Shown: positions 45,102 through 53,956, counted from the stretch's first letter. The stretch is DNA of 64,000 nt from Palsa-504 sp050011155 (GCA_050011155.1 JBEKJP010000024.1:6989-70988); one strand, 5' to 3'. The notes: generated by a model not told the origin, from the letters alone. Numbers and translations are program-made.

Positions 45102-46373
45102 ATGCATATCCCGCCCATCGGCAGCGTTGAGAGCGCCGACCCGGAGATCGCCCGGCTCATTGAGGACGAGGCACGCAGGCAGTACGACAAAGCCCGGCTC
45201 ATCCCGTCGGAGAACTACGTCTCGGTGGCCGTGCTCGAGGCGTCAGGAAGCGTCCTGACCAACAAGTACTCCGAGGGCTACCCGGGCCGCCGCTACTACG
45301 AGGGTCAGCAGTTCATCGACCCGATCGAGATCATCGCCCGGGACCGGGCCAAGGCGTTGTTCGGCGTGGACCACGCCAACGTGCAGCCCTACTCGGGTTC
45401 GCCCGCCAACCTCGCGGTGTACCTGGCGTTCGCCCAGCCCGGCGACACGATCATGGGCATGTCGCTGCCGATGGGCGGCCACCTCACCCACGGCTGGCCG
45501 GTCTCGGCGACCGGCAAGTGGTTCCGTCCGGTCCAGTACGGGGTGCGCCACGACACTGGCCGGGTTGACCTGGACGAGGTGCGCGACCTGGCCGTCAAGG
45601 AGCAGCCCAAGATCATCTTCTGCGGCGGCACCGCGATCCCGCGGACCATCGATTTCCCGGCCTTCGCCGCCATCGCCGCCGAGGTCGGCGCGATCCTGGT
45701 GGCCGACATCGCGCACATCTCCGGGCTGATCGCGGGCGGCGCGCACCCCTCGCCGGCCGGGCACGCCGACGTGATCACCACGACCACGCACAAGACCCTG
45801 CGCGGCCCGCGCGGCGCCATGATCATGTCCAAGGCCGAGCACGCTTCCGCCGTGGACAAGGCAGTGTTCCCCGGCCTGCAGGGCGGTCCGCACAATCACA
45901 CCACCGCGGCGATCGCGGTGGCGCTGCACGAGGCGGCCCAGCCCGGGTTCCGTGACTACGCCCAGCAGATCGTCACCAACGCCAAGGCGCTGGCCGACGC
46001 GCTGCTGGCCCGCGGCTACGACCTGGTCTCGGGCGGGACGGACAATCACCTGATCCTGATCGACCTCACCTCCAAGGGCATCGGCGGCAAGCCCGCCGCC
46101 AAGGCGCTGGACCGGGCGGGCATCGAGACGAACTACAACACGGTCCCGTTCGACCAGCGCAAGCCGTTCGACCCTTCTGGCCTGCGGATCGGCACGCCCG
46201 CGATCACCACCCGCGGCCTGCGCGAGGAGCACATGGCCCCGCTGGCGGCCTGGATGGACGAGGCTGTCATCGCTGCCACCAAGGACGACGAGGCCACCCT
46301 GGACCGCGTCGCCGCCGAGGTGCGTGACCTGCTGGCCGCGTTCCCCGCCCCCGGCTGGGACCCCCAGGGCTAG
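45102..46373 (+). CDS. glyA: Serine hydroxymethyltransferase
   Basis: 423 residues. SENYVSVAVLEASGSVLTNKYSEGYPGRRYY binds the substrate; the PLP lysine is in TTTTHKTLRGPRG. It interconverts serine and glycine with tetrahydrofolate. ATG 45102 follows GAGGAGGTCC. Its end overlaps the exporter gene on the other strand by 4 bp, so the two operons converge. Confidence 0.95.
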   Translation: MHIPPIGSVESADPEIARLIEDEARRQYDKARLIPSENYVSVAVLEASGSVLTNKYSEGYPGRRYYEGQQFIDPIEIIARDRAKALFGVDHANVQPYSGSPANLAVYLAFAQPGDTIMGMSLPMGGHLTHGWPVSATGKWFRPVQYGVRHDTGRVDLDEVRDLAVKEQPKIIFCGGTAIPRTIDFPAFAAIAAEVGAILVADIAHISGLIAGGAHPSPAGHADVITTTTHKTLRGPRGAMIMSKAEHASAVDKAVFPGLQGGPHNHTTAAIAVALHEAAQPGFRDYAQQIVTNAKALADALLARGYDLVSGGTDNHLILIDLTSKGIGGKPAAKALDRAGIETNYNTVPFDQRKPFDPSGLRIGTPAITTRGLREEHMAPLAAWMDEAVIAATKDDEATLDRVAAEVRDLLAAFPAPGWDPQG

Positions 46374-48511
46374 CCCCGGGCCCGGACCTGCCCGCCGACC
46401 AGGTCCCGGTAGTACCCGCCGAGGGCAAGCAGCTCATCGTGGGTTCCCTGCTCGACGAGCCTTCCGCCGTCCATGACCACGATCATGTCGGCCCGGGTGA
46501 TCGTGCTCAATCGGTGAGCGATCACGATGACGGTGCTGTCCAGGCCGGCCAGGCTCCGGTAGACGGCCGCCTCGGTGACGGTGTCCAGGGCGCTGGTGGC
46601 CTCGTCCAAGAGGAAGACGGACGGCCGTGCGGCCAGCGCACGGGCCAGCACGAGCCGCTGCCGCTGCCCGCCCGACAGGCTGGCCCCGCCTTCCACCAGG
46701 ACCGTCTCGTATCCCATCGGCATGGCCTGGATGTCCTCGTCGATGCAGGCCAGCCGGGCGGCGCGGACCACGTCGTCCTGGGTGGCGCCCGGTGCGGCCA
46801 GCGCGACGTTGTCCCGGATGCTGGTCCCGAAGACATACGACTCCTGTGTGACGATCCCGAGCTGACGGCGCACTGAGCGGACCTCGAGATCACGCAGATC
46901 GGCCTCGTCGTACAGCACGCGCCCCGCCTCCGGCTCGTAGAGGCCGAACAGCAGCCGCGCCAGCGTCGACTTGCCCGACCCCGAACGGCCCACGATCGCG
47001 ACGAACTGGCCGGGGAGGATCCGGACCGAGACGTCGTTCACCGCCAGCGGGCGCGTGGGGCCGTGCCGGAACGACAGCCCCTCGGCCGTGATACGGCCGC
47101 GGAGCGGGCCGGCCGGCTGTACGGTCCGGCCCTGCTGCTCGGCCGGGGTGTCGAGCACGTCGTTGATCCGGGCCATGTAGCTGCCGAGCAACTGGAACTG
47201 GAGGCCGGTGGCGACCAGTGCGGCCAGGGGCGCGAGGAAGCCGTCCCCCAGCACGGTGAGGCCGAGCATCGTCCCCAGGCTGAGCCGGTCCTGGAGAACC
47301 AGTACCGCCCCCGTGCCGAGCAGCGCCAGCGGCGAGACCAGCCCCAGCGTCGCCGCGGCCGAGTCGACCAGCGCGTTCAGCCGTCCCCGCTCCACCGAGA
47401 CCGAGATCTCTTTGGCGAACAGGCCGGACCAGCGCGCCACCGCCCGGTCCTCGGCGCCGGTCGCCTTGAGGTCCTCGATGCCGGCCAGCAGCTGGTACGT
47501 GTAGCTCTCCGAACGGGCCCCGGCTTCCAGGCTCTCCGCCGTCAGGCGCTGGTTGCGGCGGCGCGCCAGGATGATGACGGCCGCCTGTGCCGCGCCGAGT
47601 CCGAGCACGAGCAGGCCGAGCGGCAGGCTGATGACAAGCAGCAAGACCAGGTACATGGCGGCCGTGCCGCCATCGAGGAGCGCGGACAGGGATCCCGTCG
47701 TGAGGATCTCCCTGACCGTGGCGTTGCTCTGCAGCCGCATCATCAGGTCCCCCGCCGACCGGCTGAGGAAGAACGCGTAGGGAAGGCGGACCAGGTGACC
47801 GACGAACCCCGTCGTGAGCTGGGTATCCAGGTGCGTGCGCAGGTACAGGAGCAGCCGGGCGCGGAGCAGGGAGGTGAGGAAGTAGCAGCCGGCCACCGCC
47901 GCCATCGCGACGGCCAGGACGAGCAGCAGGTGCCGGTCGCCGGCCGGCACGATGCGGCTGACCACGGTCGCGGTGAACAGCGGCACGGCCAGCGCCAGGA
48001 GCTGCAGCAGGACCGAGAGCACGACCACGCGCCGGGCCAGCACGCGCTGGCCGAGAATGGGCCGCAGGTAGCGGTAGGGGCTGGGCCGGGCCTGCCCGCC
48101 CCGGGCGAAGGCGGCCCCGGGCTCGAGGGTGATCGCGACACCGGTATAGGACCGGCGGAACGAGTCGGCCGGCACCAGGCGCCGTCCCGAAGCCGGGTCC
48201 ACCACCGTGACACCCCTGGGAGTGACCTTCTCGAACACCACGAAGTGATCGAAGTTCCAGTGCAGGACCGATCCGCGGGGCAGGCAGCCGACGTCGCCGA
48301 CGTCGGCCTTCACGCCCCGCGCGGCCAGGCCGTACCGCTGGGCGGCAGCCACGATGCCAGCCGCCCCGACGCCGTCCCGCCCGGCTCCCGTCGCGTCTCG
48401 CAGCACGTCGAGCGGAACGTGCCGTCCGTGATAAGCCAGGGTCATGGCCAGGCACGCGGCGGCGCAGTCCGCCAGTTCCAGCTGCGCCACGTAGGGAACG
48501 GCCCTAGCCAT
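46370..48511 (-). CDS. Peptidase-containing ABC exporter (C39 family)
   Basis: 713 residues. N-terminal C39 cysteine peptidase: VPYVAQLELADCAAACLAM with Q10 and C16, a catalytic His in HWNFDHFVVF and an Asp in VVDPASGRR. Membrane domain from about 155 to 440. ATP-binding domain with IVGRSGSGKSTLARLL, LSGGQRQRLVLARALA and VFLLDEATSALD. Such exporters cut leaders after a double glycine and secrete the core. The start overlaps the HlyD-like gene by 8 bp; the peptide gene at 49184-49435 has the matching leader. Confidence 0.93.
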   Translation of the reverse strand: MARAVPYVAQLELADCAAACLAMTLAYHGRHVPLDVLRDATGAGRDGVGAAGIVAAAQRYGLAARGVKADVGDVGCLPRGSVLHWNFDHFVVFEKVTPRGVTVVDPASGRRLVPADSFRRSYTGVAITLEPGAAFARGGQARPSPYRYLRPILGQRVLARRVVVLSVLLQLLALAVPLFTATVVSRIVPAGDRHLLLVLAVAMAAVAGCYFLTSLLRARLLLYLRTHLDTQLTTGFVGHLVRLPYAFFLSRSAGDLMMRLQSNATVREILTTGSLSALLDGGTAAMYLVLLLVISLPLGLLVLGLGAAQAAVIILARRRNQRLTAESLEAGARSESYTYQLLAGIEDLKATGAEDRAVARWSGLFAKEISVSVERGRLNALVDSAAATLGLVSPLALLGTGAVLVLQDRLSLGTMLGLTVLGDGFLAPLAALVATGLQFQLLGSYMARINDVLDTPAEQQGRTVQPAGPLRGRITAEGLSFRHGPTRPLAVNDVSVRILPGQFVAIVGRSGSGKSTLARLLFGLYEPEAGRVLYDEADLRDLEVRSVRRQLGIVTQESYVFGTSIRDNVALAAPGATQDDVVRAARLACIDEDIQAMPMGYETVLVEGGASLSGGQRQRLVLARALAARPSVFLLDEATSALDTVTEAAVYRSLAGLDSTVIVIAHRLSTITRADMIVVMDGGRLVEQGTHDELLALGGYYRDLVGGQVRARG

Positions 48512-49061
48512 CGTCTGCCCCGGATCCCGGCGCCAGGCCGGTCATGAGCGTAGTGATGAGCCGCTCGGAGCCCACCTGAACCGAGGCCGTACCGGCTGGC
48601 CGGCCGGGCATCTCCGGCACCACCGTGGCCCGTACGGCCAGCAGCGTCCCCGGCAGCAGCCCGGCTGGGGCCACGTCTGTGCCCAGCAGGGCGCTCGCCG
48701 CCTGCCGGCCGGCCAGCTCAGGCCCGGTGGCGCTGACGGCGGCGCGGACCGGGGCGCGGCCCGGCAGCATCAGCATGAGCGGCAGGCCGGGCCGGAGCCC
48801 GGGCGCGAAGAACGCGGGCAGCACCGCGACCACCATCCGGCCGCGGACGACGGCCGGGCCGCGGGCGAACTCCCCGACCCGCACCTGTGCGCTTCCGGCC
48901 AGGGCCGCCACCATCAGCACCAGCAGCCCCCAGTACGCACACGCGGTCCGGCGTGGGCTCACCTGGGCCAGCGGGCCGGGAGCAGCCGGGTCGTCGTCGC
49001 GCAGGTTCTCGGCGCGGGAGCGCAGCGCCTCAGCGCGGAAGAGCGGAGCTGGATCTGTCAT
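48504..49061 (-). CDS. Short HlyD-like accessory protein of the exporter
   Basis: 185 residues from ATG 49061, with GGGGGG ahead of it. A cytoplasmic start (ALRSRAENLRDDD) is followed by one membrane helix near 43-65 (YWGLLVLMVAALAGSAQVRV) and a beta-rich outer part (GPAVVRGRMVVAVLPAFFAPGLRPGLPLML ... LPGTLLAVRATVV). It lacks the long coiled coil of usual HlyD/LcnD proteins, which fits an organism with a single membrane. It lies between the peptide and the exporter genes. Confidence 0.7.
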   Translation of the reverse strand: MTDPAPLFRAEALRSRAENLRDDDPAAPGPLAQVSPRRTACAYWGLLVLMVAALAGSAQVRVGEFARGPAVVRGRMVVAVLPAFFAPGLRPGLPLMLMLPGRAPVRAAVSATGPELAGRQAASALLGTDVAPAGLLPGTLLAVRATVVPEMPGRPAGTASVQVGSERLITTLMTGLAPGSGADDG

Positions 49062-49141
49062 CGGCTGCCCCCCGTCATTCGTCTCGCCGCCATGCACCTG
49101 ACCACGGCCATCCGTTCGTACGGCCGGCATGCCGGGGCCGA

Positions 49142-49167
49142 CGGGCGGAACCATGTGGCTCCGCCCG
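49142..49167 (-). terminator. Hairpin between the peptide gene and the exporter genes
   Basis: CGGGCGGA and TCCGCCCG pair around ACCATGTGGC, which itself can fold. It lies just after the peptide stop. It may stop or protect part of the transcripts so that more peptide than exporter is made. Confidence 0.5.
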
Positions 49168-49183
49168 CCGGCCCCTGACACCT

Positions 49184-49435
49184 TTAGTAGTACGGAGGCC
49201 GCCAGTGATGCCGGCGGTGGTGGTGGTGCCAGTAGCCGCCCCCGCCGCCGTAGCCGCCGCCGCCGTAGCCCCCGCCGCCGTAGCCGCCGCCGCCGCCGTA
49301 GCCCCCGCCGCCGTAGCCGCCACCGCCGTAGCCGCCGTAGCCCCCGCCGCCGCTGACTTCCTCTAGCTCGGCGACACTCAGCGCCTGGAGCTGCTCCTGG
49401 GCCGGAGCCAGCTTCTTCGCCTTCTGTATCCTCAT
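49184..49435 (-). CDS. Gly/Tyr/His-rich double-glycine peptide precursor
   Basis: 83 residues, start ATG 49435 with AGGAGGGAG before it. Leader residues 1-30 end LSVAELEEVSGG, a clear double-glycine leader for a C39 exporter. The predicted core of 53 residues has repeated blocks of two to five Gly and one Tyr (GGYGGYGGGGYGGGG...), then a basic, His-rich end YWHHHHRRHHWRPPYY with six His. There is no Cys, Ser or Thr in the core and no RiPP-modifying enzyme nearby, so lanthionine- or azole-type products are unlikely. Metal binding or an unmodified secreted peptide is possible. Confidence 0.85.
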   Translation of the reverse strand: MRIQKAKKLAPAQEQLQALSVAELEEVSGGGGYGGYGGGGYGGGGYGGGGGYGGGGYGGGGYGGGGGYWHHHHRRHHWRPPYY

Positions 49436-49454
49436 AGACTTCTCCCTCCTGACC

Positions 49455-49470
49455 CTTCGTCGTTACGAAG
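49455..49470. promoter_or_regulatory. CTTCGT-CGTT-ACGAAG inverted repeat in the peptide promoter
   Basis: Six-base arms lie 20-35 bp before the peptide start, and a third ACGAAG is at 49475. On the minus strand TAGTAT (49480-49485 region) is a fair -10 box. It is likely a regulatory site or a 5' UTR hairpin of the peptide operon. Confidence 0.45.
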
Positions 49471-49554
49471 AGTCACGAAGATACTACACTCCGATGTTTT
49501 GTGTCGCAGCCCTTTTATCGATTACTTTTCGGCGCCCCCGGCGGCTCCCTCCGA

Positions 49555-49822
49555 CCCAGCACCGGCTGCCCGCCGCGCACCCCTTGGGTCCCCGGCGTCG
49601 GCGCCCTGGCCTGGACCAGGTGCGCGGCCACCCCGTTGAGCACCTGCGTGGCCTGGGTGGGTCATCAGCCGGGAGTGGTGGCGGGAACCCGCCGCCGAGC
49701 CCGGTCAGCCCGAACTCGAGCTCTGGCGCGTCGAGGCGGCCCCGGGCCAGGGCGCGCCACCGCGGGTATACGAGCTGCGCCGGGACTTCGCCGCCGGCAC
49801 CTGGACCATCCGCCCCAGCTGA
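49555..49822 (+). pseudogene. Frameshifted DUF6504-like gene relic
   Basis: The end reads cleanly as WVISREWWREPAAEPGQPEL ... LWRVEAAPGQGAPPRVYELRRDFAAGTWTIRP and a stop at 49820. The WW.E, W.V and VYEL.RD..G.W marks resemble DUF6504, a small domain linked to the ImuB/DnaE2 repair genes of actinobacteria. Upstream, matching pieces (GHPVEHLRG) lie in another frame, and a third piece in yet another. No start codon fits. The repair operon itself is not in the window. Confidence 0.5.
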
Positions 49823-49870
49823 ACCGGTGGCTACCGGCTACGGCTTTAGGACCTGAAGGACTGGCCGACT

Positions 49871-49884
49871 GGGACCTAAGCCAC
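49871..49884 (+). promoter_or_regulatory. DosR-box-like site before the short-chain dehydrogenase
   Basis: GGGACCTAAGCCAC matches GGGACTWWAGTCCC at 11 of 14 positions. A half-site AGGACCT is about 22 bp upstream. It lies 113 bp before the start codon at 49997. Confidence 0.5.
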
Positions 49885-49996
49885 TAGCGGGCGGAAAGGG
49901 CGCATGCATACGAAGGTAACGGACTGAAACTACGCCACGAGCTCAGGAAACTTTCCCGGCCTGGCGCACGGCTCGTTCGGATGAAGGAGAATTCCA

Positions 49997-50749
49997 GTGG
50001 TACGGAAGACTGCGATTGTGACAGGTGCGGCCCGCGGTATCGGCGCCGGGACGGCCATCAGGCTGGCCTCCGACGGCATGGCCGTGGCGGTCCTCGACCT
50101 CAGCGAAGACGATTGTGCGCGGGTCGTGAAGGAGATCGAGAACGCCGGCGGGCGCGCGCTCGCGGTCGGCGCCGACGTCAGCAAGACCGATCAGGTAAAC
50201 GCCGCGGTTGAGCGCGTGGCTGCCGAACTGGGCGAGCCGACGGTGCTAGTGAACAACGCCGGGATAACTCGCGACGCCCTGCTGTTCAAGATGACCGACG
50301 AGGACTGGGACGCGGTGATCAATGTCAACCTGCGCGGTCCGTTCCTGATGACCAGGGCGGTGCAGAAGTACATGACCGGGCAGAAGTGGGGGCGGATCGT
50401 CAACATCTCATCCTCGTCCGGGCTCGGCAACCGCGGCCAGGCCAACTACTCCGCCACGAAGGCCGGCGTGGAGGGCTTCACCAAGACGCTCGCCAAGGAA
50501 CTTGGCAAGTTCGGGATCACCGCGAACGCGGTCGCGCCGCACTTCATCGCCACCGACATGACCGCGGCCATGGCCGACAAGCTGAAGATGTCGTTCGAGG
50601 ATCTCGTGGAGACCTACAAGAAGGAGATACCTGTCGGACGGGTCGGCCAGCCGGCCGACGTGGCCCACGCCATCTCGTTCCTGGTCAGCGAAGACGCGGG
50701 CTTTGTCTCCGGCCAGGTCATCTACGTGGCGGGCGGCCCCCTGTGCTGA
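49997..50749 (+). CDS. Short-chain dehydrogenase, probable acetoacetyl-CoA reductase
   Basis: 250 residues from GTG 49997 with AAGGAG before it. Cofactor site TGAARGIG at 9-16, NNAG at 86-89, catalytic S139-S141 region, Y151 and K155 (YSATKAG). FabG and PhaB look alike; the nearby PHA synthase and thiolase favour PhaB, which reduces acetoacetyl-CoA to 3-hydroxybutyryl-CoA. A DosR-like box is upstream. Confidence 0.85.
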   Translation: MVRKTAIVTGAARGIGAGTAIRLASDGMAVAVLDLSEDDCARVVKEIENAGGRALAVGADVSKTDQVNAAVERVAAELGEPTVLVNNAGITRDALLFKMTDEDWDAVINVNLRGPFLMTRAVQKYMTGQKWGRIVNISSSSGLGNRGQANYSATKAGVEGFTKTLAKELGKFGITANAVAPHFIATDMTAAMADKLKMSFEDLVETYKKEIPVGRVGQPADVAHAISFLVSEDAGFVSGQVIYVAGGPLC

Positions 50750-50878
50750 GGTAGGGTCCCTGCCCGCTGAATGAGGCGCCACCTGCGAGCAGCGGCGCGG
50801 AAACGGTCGGCCCCGGCCACGTGACCGCGCCGCTCGACGGGCTGACTGCCCTGGCTGGACCGCAAGGGAGCCCGCTCC

Positions 50879-50913
50879 GTGGCGTAAGTTCCGTGTGCCA
50901 GGACTTTCGTCCC
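50879..50913 (+). promoter_or_regulatory. Tandem DosR-box-like sites before the acyl-CoA dehydrogenase operon
   Basis: Box 2 is AGGACTTTCGTCCC at 50900-50913 (12 of 14 consensus bases). Box 1 is GTGGCGTAAGTTCC at 50879-50892 (10 of 14). Centres are exactly 21 bp apart, two helical turns, as in mycobacterial DosR promoters. The operon start codon is 125 bp downstream, so a leader RNA is expected. Confidence 0.6.
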
Positions 50914-51038
50914 TACCAGGCCAGCCCGGATCAGCCTATGTTATTGCTGCGAATTAGTCTGCTAACAGCAAAGGCTCAGCGGAATACAGCTCTCGAATAG
51001 AGCTACCGGACAGCCGATATTCAGGAAGGTATCTTACC

Positions 51039-52178
51039 GTGGACTTCGAGTTGACCGATGAGCAGCAGCTTATCCGCGATGCAGTCAGGGAATTCGCCGA
51101 GGCCGAGGTGGCACCGATCGCGGCCGAGCTCGATCGTGATCACCGTTTCCCCAGCGAGCTCCTGCCGAAGCTGGCTGAGATGAACCTCATGGGTATGCCC
51201 TACCCCGAGAAGGAGGGTGGCGCGGGTGCGGACTACCTGAGCTACGTAATCGTGGTCGAGGAACTGTCGCGGGCGTGTGCGTCCACCGGAGTCATATTGT
51301 CAGCGCATACTTCGCTCGCCACCTGGCCGATCTTCAAGTTCGGCACCGAAGCTCAGAAGGACCGTTATCTGCACGACATGGCATCTGGTCACCGCCTCGG
51401 TGCTTTTGCCCTGACCGAACCCGCCGCGGGCACCGATGCCGCCGCGGGCACCGCCACGGCGACGCTGCACGCGGACGGCTACACCCTCAACGGATCGAAG
51501 ATGTTCATCACCAACGCGCCATACGCCGATGTGTACATCGTCTTCGCGAAGACCGATCCGGAGCGCGGGACGCGCGGGATAAGCGCGTTTGTCGTCGAGA
51601 AGGATACCCCCGGGTTCTCCGTCGGCGAGGCCGAGCACAAGCTGGGGATACGCGGATCCAGCACGCCGCCCGTCTACTTCTCCGACTGCCGGGTGCCGAA
51701 GGAGGCACTCCTGGGCGGGGAGGGCGACGGCTTCAAGATAGCCATGCAGACGCTCGACGGCGGGCGGATCGGCATCTCCGCGCAGGCACTCGGCATCGCC
51801 CAGGCGGCGCTCGACGCGTCGGTCGCCTACGCGAAAGAGCGTGTCCAATTCGGCAAGCCGATCGCGGCCTTGCAGGCCATCCAGTGGATGATAGCCGACA
51901 TGGCTACTGAGATCGACGCCGCCCGGCTCCTTGTCTACCGCGCCGCGTCGTGCGTGGACAACGGCAAGCCCTATTCCACCGAAGGGGCGATGGCCAAGCT
52001 CTTCGCATCGGAGGTCGCCACCAGGGTGGCAGGCAAGGCAATCCAGATCCACGGCGGTTACGGCTATACAGAAAGCTATCCAGTGGAGCGGAATTACCGC
52101 GATGCGAAGATAACCGAGATTTACGAGGGGACCTCCGAAGTGCAGCGAATGGTAATAGCGAGGAACGCCTTGCGGTAA
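51039..52178 (+). CDS. Short-chain acyl-CoA dehydrogenase
   Basis: 379 residues from GTG 51039, with AGGAAGG upstream. MDFELTDEQQLIRDAVREFA opens a butyryl-CoA-dehydrogenase-like protein; FALTEPAAGTDA binds FAD; the catalytic Glu lies in ITEIYEGTSEVQ near the end. It heads a five-gene operon with ETF and FixCX genes, so its electrons go to, or come from, that ETF. It could oxidise butyryl-CoA or reduce crotonyl-CoA. Direction is not set by sequence. Confidence 0.92.
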   Translation: MDFELTDEQQLIRDAVREFAEAEVAPIAAELDRDHRFPSELLPKLAEMNLMGMPYPEKEGGAGADYLSYVIVVEELSRACASTGVILSAHTSLATWPIFKFGTEAQKDRYLHDMASGHRLGAFALTEPAAGTDAAAGTATATLHADGYTLNGSKMFITNAPYADVYIVFAKTDPERGTRGISAFVVEKDTPGFSVGEAEHKLGIRGSSTPPVYFSDCRVPKEALLGGEGDGFKIAMQTLDGGRIGISAQALGIAQAALDASVAYAKERVQFGKPIAALQAIQWMIADMATEIDAARLLVYRAASCVDNGKPYSTEGAMAKLFASEVATRVAGKAIQIHGGYGYTESYPVERNYRDAKITEIYEGTSEVQRMVIARNALR

Positions 52179-52227
52179 AGATCGCCGGTCAGGACCTATC
52201 GCAGCCGCTTTCGCCAGGAGGATCGTG

Positions 52228-53004
52228 ATGAGGATTGTGGTCACTTACAAGTGGGCCTGTGACCCGGAGGAGGCCACGGTTCGCGCTGACGGCACGGTGG
52301 ACTGGAGCCGGGCGAAGCCCGGCATCAGCACCTATGACCCCGTGGCCTTGAAGTTGGCCCGGCAGCTGGCCGACGCGGCCGGCGCCGAGCTGATCGGCCT
52401 GACGGCCGGAGGGAAGGGCGTTGGCACGCCCATCGCGACCAAGGCCGCTCTCTCCCGCGGCCTGGATCGAGTGGTGATCATCGAGGATGAGTCCCTGCGC
52501 GAGGCCGGCCGATCGGAGCTGGCCGCGGTCCTCGCCGCGGCGGTCCGCCGGATCGGTGACGTGGACCTGATCATCACCGGCGACTCGTCGGTGGACGTGG
52601 CGGCCAAAATGGTGCCGACCGTGCTGGCCGGCCAGCTGGGCTGGCCGGCTGTCGCTGAGGTCAGCGCGGTGACCGGCCAGGCTGGTGCGCTGCGGGTAGA
52701 GCGCGCGATCCCCGGCGGCGTGCAGGTGCTCGAGATCTCAGGCCCAGCCGTTCTGGCCGCGTCCGCGGATGCGGCCGTGCCGCACATACCCGGCATGAAA
52801 GAGCTGCTCGCGTCGGGTAAGAAACCGGTGGACCAGCTGGAGCTCTCGGCCCTCGAGGTGTCACCGCCGAACGCGGTCACGACCGTCACGGGCCGGGCGC
52901 GCCCGGCCCGCAAGGCCCGCAAGGGCCAGCTCATCGACACCACCGACCCGGCCGCGGCCGCCGAAGAGCTCGTCACCGCGCTCCGCGCGTCCGGCGCGCT
53001 GTGA
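52228..53004 (+). CDS. fixA: Electron transfer flavoprotein beta subunit, FixA type
   Basis: 258 residues from ATG 52228 (AGGAGG six bases before; GTG 52225 also possible). MRIVVTYKWACDPEEATVRADG, YDPVALKLARQLADAAGAELIGLTAG and DLIITGDSSVD are ETF-beta marks. The two ETF subunits carry FAD and pass electrons from acyl-CoA dehydrogenase to FixC. Note GDSSVD where many ETFs have GxQSxD. Confidence 0.9.
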   Translation: MRIVVTYKWACDPEEATVRADGTVDWSRAKPGISTYDPVALKLARQLADAAGAELIGLTAGGKGVGTPIATKAALSRGLDRVVIIEDESLREAGRSELAAVLAAAVRRIGDVDLIITGDSSVDVAAKMVPTVLAGQLGWPAVAEVSAVTGQAGALRVERAIPGGVQVLEISGPAVLAASADAAVPHIPGMKELLASGKKPVDQLELSALEVSPPNAVTTVTGRARPARKARKGQLIDTTDPAAAAEELVTALRASGAL

Positions 53005-53035
53005 CCACCCGCGGTACGACAGAGAGGAACCGGCA

Positions 53036-53947
53036 ATGAGCGTGAACGCCTGGATCATCGTCGGGGATGAGCCGACGGTCGGCAGCCTCATCACGGTCGC
53101 GCGCTCCCTGGGGGGGCCGGTAGGGGCCGTGGTCGCCGGTCCCCGATCGGTGGCCGAGACGGTCGCGGCGGCCGACGTGGACAAAGTGGTGTGGTGCAGC
53201 GCGCCGGACGACGTGCCCGCCGAGGCCTGCGCCTCGGCGGTAGCCGACGTCATCGCGGCCGATCCGCCCCGCGTCATTCTCAGCGGCCGCAACCCGGGCG
53301 AACGGGTGCTTCTCGGCGCGGCCGCGGCCCGGCTGGGGGCAGCGGTCCTGACCGGGGCGCGGTCGGTGTCGGTCGACGGCGACGACGTCATCGTGGTCAA
53401 CGCCGTCTTCGGTGACATAGCCGACGAGACCGTCGCCGTCTCCGGCGGGGTGGCCCTGCTGTTCGACGGCGGTCCGGTGCCGCCGGCCAGCGGTGGCGGC
53501 GTGCCCATCGAGGAGGTCTCCGCCACCCCGCTGCCGCTGAAGGTGATCGAGACCAAGATGCACGACTTCGACGAGGCGGACCTCAACTCGGCGCACCGGG
53601 TGATCGGCGTCGGCCGCGGCCTCAAGGCCCAGGAGGACCTGGCCATGATCGAGGAGATCGCCCAGGCCTTCGAGGCCGAGGTCGCCTGCTCCCGCCCGGT
53701 CGCCGAGGGCTTGAACTGGATGAGCAAGGACCGCTACATCGGCAGCTCCGGGGCGCACATCGCCCCCCAGCTCTACCTCGCCATCGGCATTTCCGGCCAG
53801 CTCCAGCACATGGTCGGCGTGGCCGGGGCGGAGACTATCGTGGCGATCAACTCCGACCCGAATGCCGCGGTCTTCCAGCAGGCCGATTACGGCCTGGTCG
53901 GTGACCTCTACCAGCTCGTGCCGGCGATCATCGCCGCGCTGAAGTGA
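53036..53947 (+). CDS. fixB: Electron transfer flavoprotein alpha subunit, FixB type
   Basis: 303 residues. The C-terminal FAD domain is clear: VGVGRGLKAQEDLAMIEEIA, CSRPVAEGLNWMSKDRYIGSSG, APQLYLAIGISGQLQHMVG and IVAINSDPNAAVFQQADYGLVGDL. It pairs with the beta subunit encoded 31 bp upstream. Gene order fixA-B-C-X is kept as in bacterial FixABCX complexes. Confidence 0.93.
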   Translation: MSVNAWIIVGDEPTVGSLITVARSLGGPVGAVVAGPRSVAETVAAADVDKVVWCSAPDDVPAEACASAVADVIAADPPRVILSGRNPGERVLLGAAAARLGAAVLTGARSVSVDGDDVIVVNAVFGDIADETVAVSGGVALLFDGGPVPPASGGGVPIEEVSATPLPLKVIETKMHDFDEADLNSAHRVIGVGRGLKAQEDLAMIEEIAQAFEAEVACSRPVAEGLNWMSKDRYIGSSGAHIAPQLYLAIGISGQLQHMVGVAGAETIVAINSDPNAAVFQQADYGLVGDLYQLVPAIIAALK

Positions 53948-53956
53948 GGGTGCCAG

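Noticed and set aside
47063..48547. 494-codon plus-strand frame opposite the C39 exporter
   Set aside because: Shadow of the exporter ATPase and membrane domains; Arg/Gln/Gly-rich and without a domain.
49184..49435. Lanthipeptide or thiazole/oxazole RiPP precursor
   Set aside because: The core has no Cys, Ser or Thr, and no lanthionine synthetase, YcaO or radical-SAM gene lies nearby.
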